DNA of 64,000 nucleotides. Source: Prevotella histicola JCM 15637 = DNF00424. Lineage in GTDB: Bacteria > Bacteroidota > Bacteroidia > Bacteroidales > Bacteroidaceae. Made by a program: the position numbers and the translations under genes. Every line of letters begins with the position of its first letter. Position 1 is the stretch's first letter. Of this stretch, positions 15,653 through 25,895 are shown one piece after another. Below the pieces are notes generated by a model. It made no database searches. It saw nothing but the letters and a program-made list of their open reading frames with translations, and was not told where the DNA came from. The stretch spans positions 24,356 through 88,355 of the forward strand of contig NZ_BAJX01000011.1 of assembly GCF_000613925.1 (NCBI RefSeq), given 5' to 3'.

Positions 15653-17011
15653 ATGGAAAATAAACTTAAACTCTCAGCATATTTATTTAAGAATTTATAT
15701 CACATTAAGAGACATCAATTAGGTCTCTTCTTTTCTGGAAGAACAGCAAAAAACATTTTTGTATCAGCTAACACCTATAATTCTGTCATCAATGAAGATT
15801 TTAGGCATATAGACAAAAATACAATGGAGTTATTAATTAAAGCAAAGGTGCTTGTTCCAAAGGAAGAAGACGAGTTTAGATCAATAAACATAGAAAACCA
15901 AAAGATTTTAAAGAAGCAAAGACAGTACCATAGTGAGCACCTATATATGTCCATTCAACCAACTGATAAATGTCAATTTGCTTGTAACTATTGTGGTCAA
16001 GAGCACAACCATGCAGAAATCAGTATAGATACCATAGAATGTCTCATCAAACAGATTGATATTAAATTATCTGCACATGATTATCAGGACATGGAAATAG
16101 GATGGTTTGGAGGAGAACCGTTATGCGCCTTAGATAAAATGCGTATAATCAATAAGCATATAAAAATTCTGACAAATAAGCATAAGATTAAAAATCTATC
16201 TCATATAACTACAAATGGCTATATACTCACGCCAGATGTATATAGAGAGTTAAAGGAACAATTTAATTGCAGGAGGATAGAAATAACAATAGATGGAGAT
16301 AAGGAATTCCATGACAAGCACCGTTTCACGTGTAGCGGTAAAGGAACTTTTGTTAAATTATACAACAATTTAAAGTCTATAGTCTCAAGCCCATACTATG
16401 ATAAGACTAAATGCATGATAACCATTCGATGTAATATTGATCAAAGTAATATAGATGGTGTTATTCCACTTTTACATAAACTGTACAATGATGGGATGCA
16501 GGATAAAATTCGTTTTTATTGTGCATGTGTTGTTTCATGGGCAAACAATGGTGCTGGTGATGCCAAGACATGGAAGATAATTGGGAAAAAGTCTACAGAG
16601 TATATACTTTATATGCTAACGCATGGTTTTAGAACAGAGATTCTTCCGCACAGAAGTGGGCCTTATATATGTATTGGGACAATGAAAGAGTCCTTAATGT
16701 ATGATGCTTATGGTAATATTTACGACTGTTCGGAGACAGCCTATTCTACAAGATATTTAGGAGGTCCATTGCATTTGGGCAATATACATAACCGAGGTAA
16801 TAAGCGCAAAAATAGTGCCTTAGCGACCATTCCCCACATGTTGTTAAGTGGTCAGATTAAACAGTGTAAAGATTGTAAGTATTATCCTTTATGTGGAGGA
16901 TTATGTCCACTTGCATTATATGAGAAAGAACCTAGATGCCCTATGTTTATATATAATATAGAGGATCGCATGCTAATAAATGCTATATACAGACTTAACC
17001 ATATAAAATAA
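15653..17011 (+). CDS. Radical SAM/SPASM peptide maturase
   Basis: A 452-residue radical S-adenosylmethionine enzyme. The cluster-binding CxxxCxxC is CQFACNYC (Cys107, 111, 114). WFGGEPL near residue 163 is the SAM-binding GGE motif. The C-terminal SPASM region has CKDCKYYPLCGGLCP plus upstream Cys residues (CIGT, YDCSE) for auxiliary iron-sulfur clusters. The N-terminal ~95 residues fit a RiPP-recognition-type domain that would bind the precursor leader. It is expected to install thioether or carbon-carbon crosslinks in the core peptide. It is followed after 7 bp by the first glycosyltransferase-like gene. AT-rich compared with the flanking mobile backbone. Confidence 0.9.
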   Translation: MENKLKLSAYLFKNLYHIKRHQLGLFFSGRTAKNIFVSANTYNSVINEDFRHIDKNTMELLIKAKVLVPKEEDEFRSINIENQKILKKQRQYHSEHLYMSIQPTDKCQFACNYCGQEHNHAEISIDTIECLIKQIDIKLSAHDYQDMEIGWFGGEPLCALDKMRIINKHIKILTNKHKIKNLSHITTNGYILTPDVYRELKEQFNCRRIEITIDGDKEFHDKHRFTCSGKGTFVKLYNNLKSIVSSPYYDKTKCMITIRCNIDQSNIDGVIPLLHKLYNDGMQDKIRFYCACVVSWANNGAGDAKTWKIIGKKSTEYILYMLTHGFRTEILPHRSGPYICIGTMKESLMYDAYGNIYDCSETAYSTRYLGGPLHLGNIHNRGNKRKNSALATIPHMLLSGQIKQCKDCKYYPLCGGLCPLALYEKEPRCPMFIYNIEDRMLINAIYRLNHIK

Positions 17012-17018
17012 TAACATA

Positions 17019-18275
17019 ATGCATATAATTCAAACATATAGTCAGTTAAGAAGTTATGGACTGAACTTTTGCGGAGGTTATTTATCTCCACTAGTCAATT
17101 GGCTATCAATAGCATTGAGTGGATTACTCTTAAAAGAGTATAACCCACAAATACCCCTTTGTATGTATACAAATTTTGAGTTAAAACATATATTTAAAGA
17201 TTTGTTTCTATTGCCATATGATACATACTTCATATTGGATGACATCAAGAATGAGTATAGGGATTTTTACTGTTACCCTAAAATTCAAACATATAGTATG
17301 CAAAATGCTCCCTTTTTGCATATAGACTGTGATGTGTTTTGCAAGGAAGCGCTCAAGAAGCGCTTATTAACAGCAGACTTAGTAGCCCAGCATGAAGAAA
17401 ACGATTCAAATTTCTACATGTTAGTACTAAACCATTTGAAATCATGCAATGCGATAATTCCTGATTACATGAGAGTATGTTTCGGTGAAAATAATATACA
17501 TTCATATAATGCAGGGGTATTGGGTGGTAATAATGTGTTCTTTTGGAAAGAGTACATTGAATATGTTAAAGATTTTTTATCAAGCAATGCTAATAGTATA
17601 AGAAAGTCAGACAAGAAGTTTCTTTATAATGTTGTTTTTGAACAATGGATTTTTTATGCCTTAGCACATACAAAAAGAATCAAGGTTGAAACATTTATTA
17701 AGGGTGTTGTTAAGGATTTTGTTATGCCTTGGGGAACAGTCCCTGACCAAGTAGTGGAAGCTAACAATCATCCTTATATTCACATAATGAATTACAAAAG
17801 TCATCCACGCTGTAATAGCTATATCATTAGGCAAATGTATAGGAAGTATCCAGAGTATTTTGACCGAATACTCTATGTATGCCATAAAAATGATATTTGT
17901 CAAAAAATCACACTAAAAGGTATTGCAAATAGTGAGTATGAGAAAAGAGCAATAGAATATGAAAAAATATCTAATGGAGACTTATTAAACTCTATAATTT
18001 CAATTTCTCCTGATGTTAAATTCATAAGTAATAAAAAAGTTTCAACATTACCTGATAAAAAGGAATGCAAACAGGAGGGATATCTAAAAACATACAATAC
18101 ATATCTTGCGCAGAATGTGTATATAAAATACGACTCTGTTATGACAAATCTACTTAAAATATTTAGGAAGCCTATTCGGTTAAACGAAATAATAACAGAC
18201 TTGAATCCCTTTCAACAAGAATATTTAATTACAAGTATTCGCAAGGGATTATTTGATAATGTATTAATTATATGA
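17019..18275 (+). CDS. Glycosyltransferase-like protein 1 of the RiPP cluster (DUF6734-like)
   Basis: A 418-residue protein that looks like a GT-A-type glycosyltransferase. FLHIDCDVF near residue 102 supplies a DxD-like metal/nucleotide-sugar motif, and YNAGVLGGNNVFFWKEYIEY near residue 165 is the conserved second half. The C-terminal ~100 residues contain a different domain (YIKYDSVMTNLLKIFRKP) that may contact the peptide or be an added helical module. It is a paralogue of the gene at 18488, with the same opening (MHIIQTYSQLRSYG against MRFLQTYYSFSTDE). Likely role: glycosylation of the modified peptide. The activity is inferred from motifs, and the name DUF6734 is from memory of the family. 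Confidence 0.6.
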   Translation: MHIIQTYSQLRSYGLNFCGGYLSPLVNWLSIALSGLLLKEYNPQIPLCMYTNFELKHIFKDLFLLPYDTYFILDDIKNEYRDFYCYPKIQTYSMQNAPFLHIDCDVFCKEALKKRLLTADLVAQHEENDSNFYMLVLNHLKSCNAIIPDYMRVCFGENNIHSYNAGVLGGNNVFFWKEYIEYVKDFLSSNANSIRKSDKKFLYNVVFEQWIFYALAHTKRIKVETFIKGVVKDFVMPWGTVPDQVVEANNHPYIHIMNYKSHPRCNSYIIRQMYRKYPEYFDRILYVCHKNDICQKITLKGIANSEYEKRAIEYEKISNGDLLNSIISISPDVKFISNKKVSTLPDKKECKQEGYLKTYNTYLAQNVYIKYDSVMTNLLKIFRKPIRLNEIITDLNPFQQEYLITSIRKGLFDNVLII

Positions 18276-18487
18276 CACCATAAAATAACAAAACATAGTG
18301 CATACTTTATAATTAATACTTTGGTGGCATGAGCATAATGCTACACTAATGTATTTTAAGTGTACTAATTATATAGTCATATACACTCAGAAGGTTTAAT
18401 ACTTATACAACCTAAAATTAAGGTTTTTGTTAGTAGCTTAAAGGTATTTTTAGAAAAAGATTTTGTTTTATTAATATTATTGCATAC

Positions 18488-19993
18488 ATGAGGTTTTTAC
18501 AGACATATTACAGTTTCTCCACAGATGAAGATCCTATGTTCGATAAAGCAGGATTTCTCTCACCTGAATTTCATTGGATAACTATGGCTATTAGTTGCCT
18601 TTTACTAAAGCAGCATTATGGTCATGTTACGCTGTATTGCAATTCCACAGCTAAAAAAGTTGTTGAAGAATTGTGTATTCCTTATGATCAGATAGTAACA
18701 ATTCCGAATATTATGGAAGGGTATTCTGGCTATGAATTATGGGCTTTGCCAAAATTATATACATACAGTGAACAGCATGAACCATTTTTACATGTAGATT
18801 GTGATTTTTTGTTGTATGACAGCTTACCAGATTCCTTTTGGAAAGCAGACTTATTCGCACAAAATATTGAGTATGACGATCAATTGTATAATCGTAAGTG
18901 CATAGATCGTTTCATACAAGTTGGAGGAAAAATTCCCAATTTTGCAGATATAGAGCTTAAAAATAAGATTATTAGTGTGGCTAATGCAGGCGTACTCGGA
19001 GGAAATGATGTGAAATTCATTCAATACTACACAGAACAAGCATATAGATTTATATATAACAATGATAGGATTTTGAAACTTAATCATGACGGTTTTATAA
19101 ATTCTGTTTACGAGCAACTTTTCTTTTATTGCCTAGCTCAAAAATATAATAAAACTATAAGCTACTGCACTGAAGGTGAAAAATTAAGTACTTTGTTTGA
19201 TTGGATGAATCTTGATATGTCGTGTTTGAAAAAACACGGCTATTGTCATATGCTTGGAAATATAAAAAAAAGAAATGATGCACAAATTTTTGCATCAAGG
19301 CTTCTAGAAAAAATAGATCCTGCTTTACATCATCATATAATCAATACATATATCCAGCATGGCGGTATCCCAATATCTAATTATCTGAATTTTATAGATA
19401 CTCCTTATATCCATCATTACAGGACTTCCAACGAAATATTAGAAAGGTCACGTAGTTTTAAAGTTTCTAAAAATTATGATATAGGAAAAATAATGAAAGA
19501 AAGAATCTATACCGAAATTAAGAAACTGGACAACACGTGCATCAAAGTTGAGAAACAACTAGAAGATAATAAGAAGGAATTTTTTAAAAAGCAGTATACT
19601 TGCATTAATAGCTTTTGGGAAAATGAGAGATTATATGAGAGTAATTGTCAGTTTATTTTAAATCCTTTTATTAGCTTGACAGATATATCATCAGAAACAT
19701 TGATGTATATTACAAAAAATCAAAAAATTGAAAATAAAATGTATAAAGTTGTAACTATACCAGATGCTTTTCGTCAAACAGTTTATGAAGTAGTTGCTCG
19801 TGGAACGGTTGAAACTATTATAGACTATCTCCTACAGGAGCATACAGCAACAGCCTCCGATATAATAGATAATGTTTGTGCACTATCACAAAACAAATAT
19901 GGTAAAGAAGAGTATGAAGCTAATTTAAGATATGTAGAAAGAATTATTTACCGGATGATAGAAAACTGTATTTTAACAATATCGAATATCTAA
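18488..19993 (+). CDS. Glycosyltransferase-like protein 2 of the RiPP cluster (DUF6734-like)
   Basis: A 501-residue paralogue of the preceding gene, with the matching motifs FLHVDCDFLLYD (near residue 105) and NAGVLGGNDVKF (near 165). A long C-terminal extension from about residue 330 contains a coiled-coil-like Lys/Glu stretch and a mostly helical end (TATASDIIDNVCALSQNKYG) that could be a leader-recognition or carrier-like domain. The 212-bp gap before it (18276-18487) is AT-rich with no further precursor visible. Two different transferases suggest two sugars or two sites, or that one copy has another role. Confidence 0.6.
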   Translation: MRFLQTYYSFSTDEDPMFDKAGFLSPEFHWITMAISCLLLKQHYGHVTLYCNSTAKKVVEELCIPYDQIVTIPNIMEGYSGYELWALPKLYTYSEQHEPFLHVDCDFLLYDSLPDSFWKADLFAQNIEYDDQLYNRKCIDRFIQVGGKIPNFADIELKNKIISVANAGVLGGNDVKFIQYYTEQAYRFIYNNDRILKLNHDGFINSVYEQLFFYCLAQKYNKTISYCTEGEKLSTLFDWMNLDMSCLKKHGYCHMLGNIKKRNDAQIFASRLLEKIDPALHHHIINTYIQHGGIPISNYLNFIDTPYIHHYRTSNEILERSRSFKVSKNYDIGKIMKERIYTEIKKLDNTCIKVEKQLEDNKKEFFKKQYTCINSFWENERLYESNCQFILNPFISLTDISSETLMYITKNQKIENKMYKVVTIPDAFRQTVYEVVARGTVETIIDYLLQEHTATASDIIDNVCALSQNKYGKEEYEANLRYVERIIYRMIENCILTISNI

Positions 19994-20049
19994 CGTCCAG
20001 TTTTATTTTTGACTATTATTGAAATATTAATGCTAAAGCTCACAGTTTA

Positions 20050-22250
20050 ATGAAACATATTCGTTTCTTACATCAATACGATTCTATGCAATGTGGTATT
20101 ACATGCCTACAAATGATATGCGAATATTATGGAAAAAGATACTCTTTATCTTTTTTAGAAAAACTATGTACGCCAACTACAGAAGGAATTTCTTTATTGG
20201 GACTAAGTAAAGCTGCAAATTACCTAGGCTTTGATACGATTTGTACCCAGATAGATATTACCAATTTATCCAAATATCCGTTACCTTGTATTCTCCATTG
20301 GAATCAGAATCATTTTGTAATACTATATAAAATAAGAAGAGACAAGAGATTTTATATAGCAGATCCTAGTAAAGGATTAATTAAATATAATTTAGAGGAA
20401 TTTAAGAGTCATTGGATTAGTACAAGATTGAAAGATAAAGAGCAAGGAATCGCTATGCTTTGCAGTACTACTCAGTTACTTGATAACAATAATATTAAAG
20501 AAGAATCCAAGCTGAAAGAAGAACGCTCACTCAAGTTTCTTTTCGGTTATGTCAAAAAATACGGAAAGCACTTTGGGCAGATAGTCTTAGGCTTACTTGT
20601 GGGCAGTCTGCTGCAACTTATCCTGCCTTTCCTCACGCAATCAATTGTGGATGTGGGAATCAAAAACCAGAACATCGGTTTTATTTGGTTAATACTCTTG
20701 GGACAACTTGTCCTTACCATGAGCCGTACTGCCATTGATTTTATCCGTCGTTGGCTCTTACTGCATATCTCTATGCGGATCAATATTTCTCTTGTGAGTG
20801 ACTTCTTCATCAAGCTGCTCAAACTGCCGATGTCGTTCTTCGACACTAAACTGATGGGCGACCTTATGCAGCGTATGGGTGACCATAGTAGGGTGAACAC
20901 GTTCTTAACTCAAAAGACACTTAGCATCGTGTTCTCCCTCTTTACCTTTGTGGTGTTCAGCATCGTGCTGCTATCCTATAATTGGCTTGTCTTTACCATC
21001 TTCATGCTCGGTAGTCTGCTCTATGGCGGTTGGCTTGCACTCTTCCTCAGGCGCAGAAAAGTACTTGATTACGAACTCTTCGAGCAGCAAGCCATCAACA
21101 ACAACAAGACCTACGAGTTTATCACCTCTATGCAGGAGATAAAACTCCAAGATTGTGAACAACGTCGTCGTTGGGAATGGGAGGACGTGCAGGCAGACCT
21201 CTTTGGAGTGCAGATGAAATCCCTTAAACTCCAACAGACACAAGAGGCTGGTAGCATATTCATCAACGAACTGAAAAACATCGTAATCACCGTGGTGGCA
21301 GCCACAGCCGTCATTCACGGACAGCTCACGCTGGGTATGATGCTTGCCGTGCAGTATATCATTGGGCAACTCAACTCACCTGTCGAGCAGTTGATGAGTT
21401 TCTTCTATTCGGTGCAGGATGTGAAGATAAGTCTTGAGCGTATCAATGAAATCCACCGCATGGATGATGAGAACGGAAAGCAAGGATTGGAAATGGCAGT
21501 GAAAGAAAAAAATCAAGGCATAGACCTTGAAGCCGTAAACTTCAAGTACGATTCTCACGCATTGAAAACCATCATTGATGATGTAAGCCTCACAATCCCC
21601 AAAGGTAAGGTAACTGCCATTGTCGGAGCGTCGGGTAGCGGAAAGACCACCCTCATCAAACTGATGTTGGCTATTATCCCGTATTGGGAGGACAAATCAC
21701 CATAGGCGGAACAGGTGTAAATACGCTAAATAAGAAGTGGTGGCGCAGACAGTGTGGCGTGGTGATGCAAGACGGTGTGATATTCTCCGAGAGTATAGCA
21801 AGGAATATAGCCGTAGATGATGGTGAGATTGACAAGGAGCGATTGCAAAGGGCAGCCGAAATAGCTTGTATTCATGACTATGTAATGGGACTTCCCTTAA
21901 AATACAACACTAAGATTGGTCGCGATGGCGTTGGCTTGAGTCAAGGACAGAAACAGCGTATCTTGATAGCAAGAGCTGTATACAAGAACCCCGATTATAT
22001 TTTCCTTGATGAAGCCACCAACTCGCTCGATGCCAATAACGAGCGCATGATTGTGGAGCATCTGGATGAGTTCTACAAAGGCAAGACGGTAGTTATCGTA
22101 GCACACCGACTAAGCACGGTGAAGAATGCTGACCAAATAGTGGTACTGGATAAAGGCAAGGTGGTCGAGATTGGCAACCACGAGGAACTCACGGCAAAGC
22201 GTGGTGCATACTACAATCTTGTAAAGAATCAATTGGAGTTAGGAAACTAA
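20050..22250 (+). pseudogene. Peptidase-containing ABC exporter (C39, PCAT type), single frameshift
   Basis: Exporter that would cut the leader after Gly-Gly and pump the core. The C39 peptidase opens the protein (QYDSMQCGITC, catalytic Cys15; HWNQNHFVIL with the His; ADPSKG with the Asp). Six-helix membrane domain at about residues 170-430. Nucleotide-binding domain with Walker A GASGSGKTT and, in the second frame, signature LSQGQKQR and Walker B YIFLDEATNSLD. The frame breaks at 21669-21670: restoring one G (TTG GGC TAT TAT) joins both parts into about 733 residues. Composition jumps near 20515, from AT-rich (peptidase half) to the higher GC of the element backbone (transporter half), which suggests a recombination joint inside the gene. 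Confidence 0.88.
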
Positions 22251-22268
22251 CGTAAAGGAAAAACAACT

Positions 22269-22748
22269 ATGGTAGACGACAAGATAGAACTCCGCAGCGA
22301 GAAGGTAAGGCACATCATTGGCGAGATACCGTCAAAAATTGTACGCTATGGCATCATGATTATCACTGTTGTAATATTAGGACTACTGGCAGGTGCATAC
22401 TTTATACCTTATCCTGAAACCATCAGTGCAAAGGTACAGATGACAAATGCCCGTCAAGGCACAATCGCCGTTCCCTATAAATACGTAAATACGTTAGCGA
22501 GAGGAATGACGGTAAACATCGAATTTGAGGGTTACGATGCAGAAACCTACGGAGTTGCAAATGGTGTAATAACAGCCACATCGCATATACCCTTACAAAC
22601 GGCAGAAGGCAACGTGTTCACGGCACAGGTAAGGATAACAGATTGCAAGTATAATCTCATCAGCGGAATGACAGGCACCGCATCTATACTTGTAAGCAAT
22701 GAAAGCATACTTCAGAGGATTGTCAGGCAAATAACAAACATCATATAA
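22269..22748 (+). CDS. Short HlyD-like membrane-fusion adaptor
   Basis: A 159-residue protein: a cytoplasmic ~35 residues, one transmembrane helix (YGIMIITVVILGLLAGAYFI), then a beta-rich periplasmic part that resembles the barrel domains of HlyD/AcrA adaptors (GMTVNIEFEGYDAETYG, then VFTAQVRITDCKY and SGMTGTASILV). The usual alpha-hairpin and lipoyl halves are absent, so it is much shorter than typical adaptors (about 400 residues), with no remnant in other frames. It starts 18 bp after the exporter gene and probably works with it. Confidence 0.65.
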   Translation: MVDDKIELRSEKVRHIIGEIPSKIVRYGIMIITVVILGLLAGAYFIPYPETISAKVQMTNARQGTIAVPYKYVNTLARGMTVNIEFEGYDAETYGVANGVITATSHIPLQTAEGNVFTAQVRITDCKYNLISGMTGTASILVSNESILQRIVRQITNII

Positions 22749-22768
22749 TTTCCTTTTTAATCGTAATC

Positions 22769-22861
22769 AAGCGGTGAAAGAAGAAGGGCAGTTGTAGTTA
22801 CTGCGTAGTACCATTGTTTCGGGTATTTTACTACACGTTAATCCTTTTTCTTTCACCGCTT
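22769..22861. repeat. 14-bp inverted repeat AAGCGGTGAAAGAA after the exporter operon
   Basis: The arms lie at 22769-22782 and 22848-22861, with a third, direct copy of CGGTGAAAGAAAAAGGA near 22895. The loop has repeated GTAGTA motifs like those at 8010-8095. It may be the operon end or a site for recombinase accessory proteins. Confidence 0.4.
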
Positions 22862-22929
22862 TAACTCCTATTGTAGTAATGTAGTAAGATATAATCGGTG
22901 AAAGAAAAAGGAAAGATAAGAAATAATCA

Positions 22930-23346
22930 TTAGTTATTCGTGTTACCGAGCAGAAATATCGGTGTTATCACGGATGCAGGTTTCTGCAATCTCTCACAGA
23001 GATACTCTCTAAATAAATGGGCTTCCGTGCTGTCCAACTGAAAAGACAGGGCGATGATGACAGGAAGCGGATAGAGCGGAGCATAACCTTTTAGTTGTTC
23101 GTTTGCATAAATATCTTCCTCACCTGCAACCCTCTCATCGAGATGTAGGTTGGAGGATTTTATTATCGTTTGAAGTCTATGGTTAAGTTTGCCCCACGTT
23201 ACACCGAAGAACCTCACAAGTTCACTCTCTGTCATGGCTATCCCTCCGTTTCCCTTGCGAATGACCTGCATATTGCAGCCCCAATCAAAATAGCTACGAT
23301 GATTCTCCGTGCTAGTCATTGTCCTTTGTTTATAGTTCGTATTCAT
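22930..23346 (-). CDS. Hypothetical mobile-element protein
   Basis: 138 residues, not recognised. The middle contains ESELVRFFGVTWGKLNHRLQ, which looks like a helix-turn-helix or recombinase-accessory segment, and the end is hydrophobic (PVIIALSFQLDS). The start overlaps the stop of the upstream recombinase gene by 4 bp, so the two are likely translated together. Small proteins in this position often act in excision or integration. The methionine at residue 10 is an alternative start. Confidence 0.5.
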   Translation of the reverse strand: MNTNYKQRTMTSTENHRSYFDWGCNMQVIRKGNGGIAMTESELVRFFGVTWGKLNHRLQTIIKSSNLHLDERVAGEEDIYANEQLKGYAPLYPLPVIIALSFQLDSTEAHLFREYLCERLQKPASVITPIFLLGNTNN

Positions 23347-24637
23347 GCCGTTTCTTCCATTTTACAGATTGATGTATCCAAAAGTTCAAAAGCCTCTCTC
23401 TCCATAGTTTCTTTATCTTTTGCCGATTGTTTGGCAATAAGCCTGTCCATATCCTCCGAAATCTTGTTGTCCGTTACCTGCGCATAAACTTGAGTGCTTG
23501 ATATGGAAGCGTGCCCCATCATCTTGGCTATGCTCTCAATAGGTATTCCTGCGCTTAGGCTCATCGTACCGAAGGTATGCCTTGCAACATGGTACGACAA
23601 TCTCTGTCTGATACCGCAAGCCTTACCCACGATGCTCAGGTTCTTGCCCATCACGCTACGGCTGCAATGAGGTTGAAAGACAAGGCTGTCGCCTTTTTCT
23701 TTCACCGTCTGCTGTTCTTCGTTTCTTGCCAGCTCTTTCCTATAATAGTTGATGATAGCTTCCGCTATGGGATGTAACGGCACGACAAACTCAACCTTTG
23801 TCTTCTGACGCTCTTTGCGTATATACATCTGTCCATCCGCTGCCGTTTGGATATGCTTGTATTTCAAATTTTCCATATCTGAGATAGCCAAGCCTGTGAA
23901 GCAGGAAAAGATGAACATCAGTCTTGCCAACTCTGCTTCCTTGTCATTCATACTTATTGCCATAAGTTTCATTACATCGCCCTTTTGCAAGAAGCGTATC
24001 TTCTTTTCATCCTTCTCATACTTGGCGTTATCAAGCGGATTGCAGCGGATAATCCTCCTGCTCACCGCACGAAACATCAGTCGGCTCAGCCAACAGAGAT
24101 TGGTATTGACAGTCGATGCTTTCAGCCCACGCTTTTTCAGGAAGAAGCGGTATTCCTCGAACAAACTCTCCGTAATGGTGGCGATAGATATGTCTTGTAC
24201 TCCTTTGTTTTCGATAAATTCTCGGAGATTTCTATCAGAATAGTAAAGGTTCAGATAAGTCCCTTCTGCCTTGATTTGCCAACACTCTCCTTGACGGATT
24301 GCAGTTCTGCCTTGCTCATTGCAAGGAGCGTGGTGGGGTTAGTGGCAATGCCTTGCAAACGGTTCTTGATAAGTTCCACACTTACCACTCCTTCCCTCGT
24401 CAGTATGTCCCGATAGGTTTTTTCTATCAATTCCCTGAACTCATTGATTCTTTGGTTGGTCTTCCTATTGGTTGTCAAACCCTGTTTGGTGTTCCACTCG
24501 GAGGGATTGCACTCTTCACCTGTGCTAATGGCTGTGCTCTTTCCGTCGATGGTGATACGGCAGAGAATGGCGGTATTGCCGTCTGCCTTTGTTTTCTGTC
24601 TGTTGATATAGAATAGAGTCTTGAATGTACTTCTCAT
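23343..24637 (-). pseudogene. Tyrosine recombinase (integrase 1), single frameshift
   Basis: Phage-integrase-family recombinase of Bacteroidetes type. The N-terminal arm/SAM-like part (MRSTFKTLFYINRQKTKADG) is read from 24637 to about 24262. The catalytic part continues in another frame to 23343, with FSCFTGLAISD (catalytic Arg region altered), YHVARHTFGTMSLSAG (HxxR), MGHASISSTQVYAQVT (His and catalytic Tyr). Adding one base to the CCC at 24261-24263 joins them (about 431 residues). It is paired with a second recombinase gene directly upstream on the same strand, as in many Bacteroides elements that need two integrases. Confidence 0.82.
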
Positions 24638-24665
24638 AATGATTTTAGTTTTAATATGTCTATTG

Positions 24666-25895
24666 CTAAAGACTCATCTGCATATCCTCCGTGAAAGAAA
24701 GGAAACGATTAAACTCCTCAAAGAGTTTTTGGGGTGTAACCTTTGCATAGCGTTCAGTCATGCTTATGTTCGAATGTCCCAGCATCTTGCTCACCGTTTC
24801 TATTGGCACTCCTTGCTCAAGCGTGATAAGCGTGGCAAAGGTGTGTCTTGCCGTATGTGTGGTAAAGGGAAACGATATGCCTGCACGAAGCCGCAGGGCT
24901 TTCAAACAGATCTGATAGTTCTTGTACTTGATACAGGGGAGTAATGTTTCCCTTCCATCGCTGTGGAGCTTCTCCATCAGCCTTATGGCTTCGGGCAGCA
25001 GTTTGATACGGCATAATACGCCTGTCTTGTGGCGGTTGAACTTCAGCCAAAGGCTACCCTCGTCGTCACGCACAAGATGGGACTTGTCCAGTTCCATCAA
25101 ATCACAATAAGCAGCACCTGTATAACAGGCAAAGAGGAAAATATCCCTTGCAGTTTCCATTTCCTCCTCCAAGCCCTCAAAGTTGAGAGCCTTCAATTTG
25201 TCTAATGCTTCCTTGTCCAATGCTTTGGGCAGTCTCTTGTCGCCCTTGCTAATTTTGGCTTTGTCAAATAGAAGTACATCAGCCAATCCCTCACGGTAAG
25301 CCAACCTGCATACCGTCTTCAAATGCGTGGCTGCATTATAGAATGTGCTTTCTTGAAAACCGCACTCACCTAAGAAATACTGCCCAAACTCATAGATAAA
25401 GTTCTCTGTGAGCTGTGAGAAAGCCAAGTCTGTCACCTTGTATTTCCGTTGAATAAACTTCTGCAAATGAATTCGGGTAGAGTGATAGCCGTGTATGGCT
25501 CCTTCCTTGATGTCTATACCAACATGGCTTTCCTTCTCCTTAATGAGCATATCCAGCCTTTCAATGAGCATGCATCGTGTCTGTACGCTCCCTTGGAACA
25601 GCTCTTTCACATCGGCTGCATCAAATAGGCAACCTTTGGATAGCAGAGATTGATAAGCCGACTGAACAGACAACAGCAGATTTTCCAATTTACCGTTTAT
25701 CTCCACCGCCTCACGACTCTTACCATCCATTCTGCTCTCTCGTGGATTCCACAAGTCGGGGTTGCAGGAGAGTTTACAACTGAACTGTGCAATACTCCTT
25801 CCAAGTGTAATACGCCCCATGATGGGAGCCTTGCCCGACTTGTCAAGACCGCTCTTTTTGAGGTAGAGCAACACCTTCATTTTCTCTTGTTTCAT
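24666..25895 (-). CDS. Tyrosine recombinase (integrase 2), intact
   Basis: A 409-residue recombinase that would integrate and excise the island. An N-terminal Arm-DNA-binding domain (MKVLLYLKKSGLDKSGKAPI), a SAM-like core-binding domain, and the catalytic domain FACYTGAAYCDL, HTARHTFATLITLEQG (HxxR), LGHSNISMTERYAKVT (His, catalytic Tyr). It is the rightmost gene of the island, 28 bp before an inverted repeat that overlaps its own -7 box (CAAAGTTA, 25915-25922 on the minus strand). It is followed on the same strand by integrase 1. Confidence 0.88.
   Translation of the reverse strand: MKQEKMKVLLYLKKSGLDKSGKAPIMGRITLGRSIAQFSCKLSCNPDLWNPRESRMDGKSREAVEINGKLENLLLSVQSAYQSLLSKGCLFDAADVKELFQGSVQTRCMLIERLDMLIKEKESHVGIDIKEGAIHGYHSTRIHLQKFIQRKYKVTDLAFSQLTENFIYEFGQYFLGECGFQESTFYNAATHLKTVCRLAYREGLADVLLFDKAKISKGDKRLPKALDKEALDKLKALNFEGLEEEMETARDIFLFACYTGAAYCDLMELDKSHLVRDDEGSLWLKFNRHKTGVLCRIKLLPEAIRLMEKLHSDGRETLLPCIKYKNYQICLKALRLRAGISFPFTTHTARHTFATLITLEQGVPIETVSKMLGHSNISMTERYAKVTPQKLFEEFNRFLSFTEDMQMSL

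Noticed and set aside
21660..21720. Programmed frameshift in the exporter gene
   Set aside because: No slippery heptamer or downstream structure stands out; the same type of single-base loss occurs in many unrelated genes here, so error is the better explanation.
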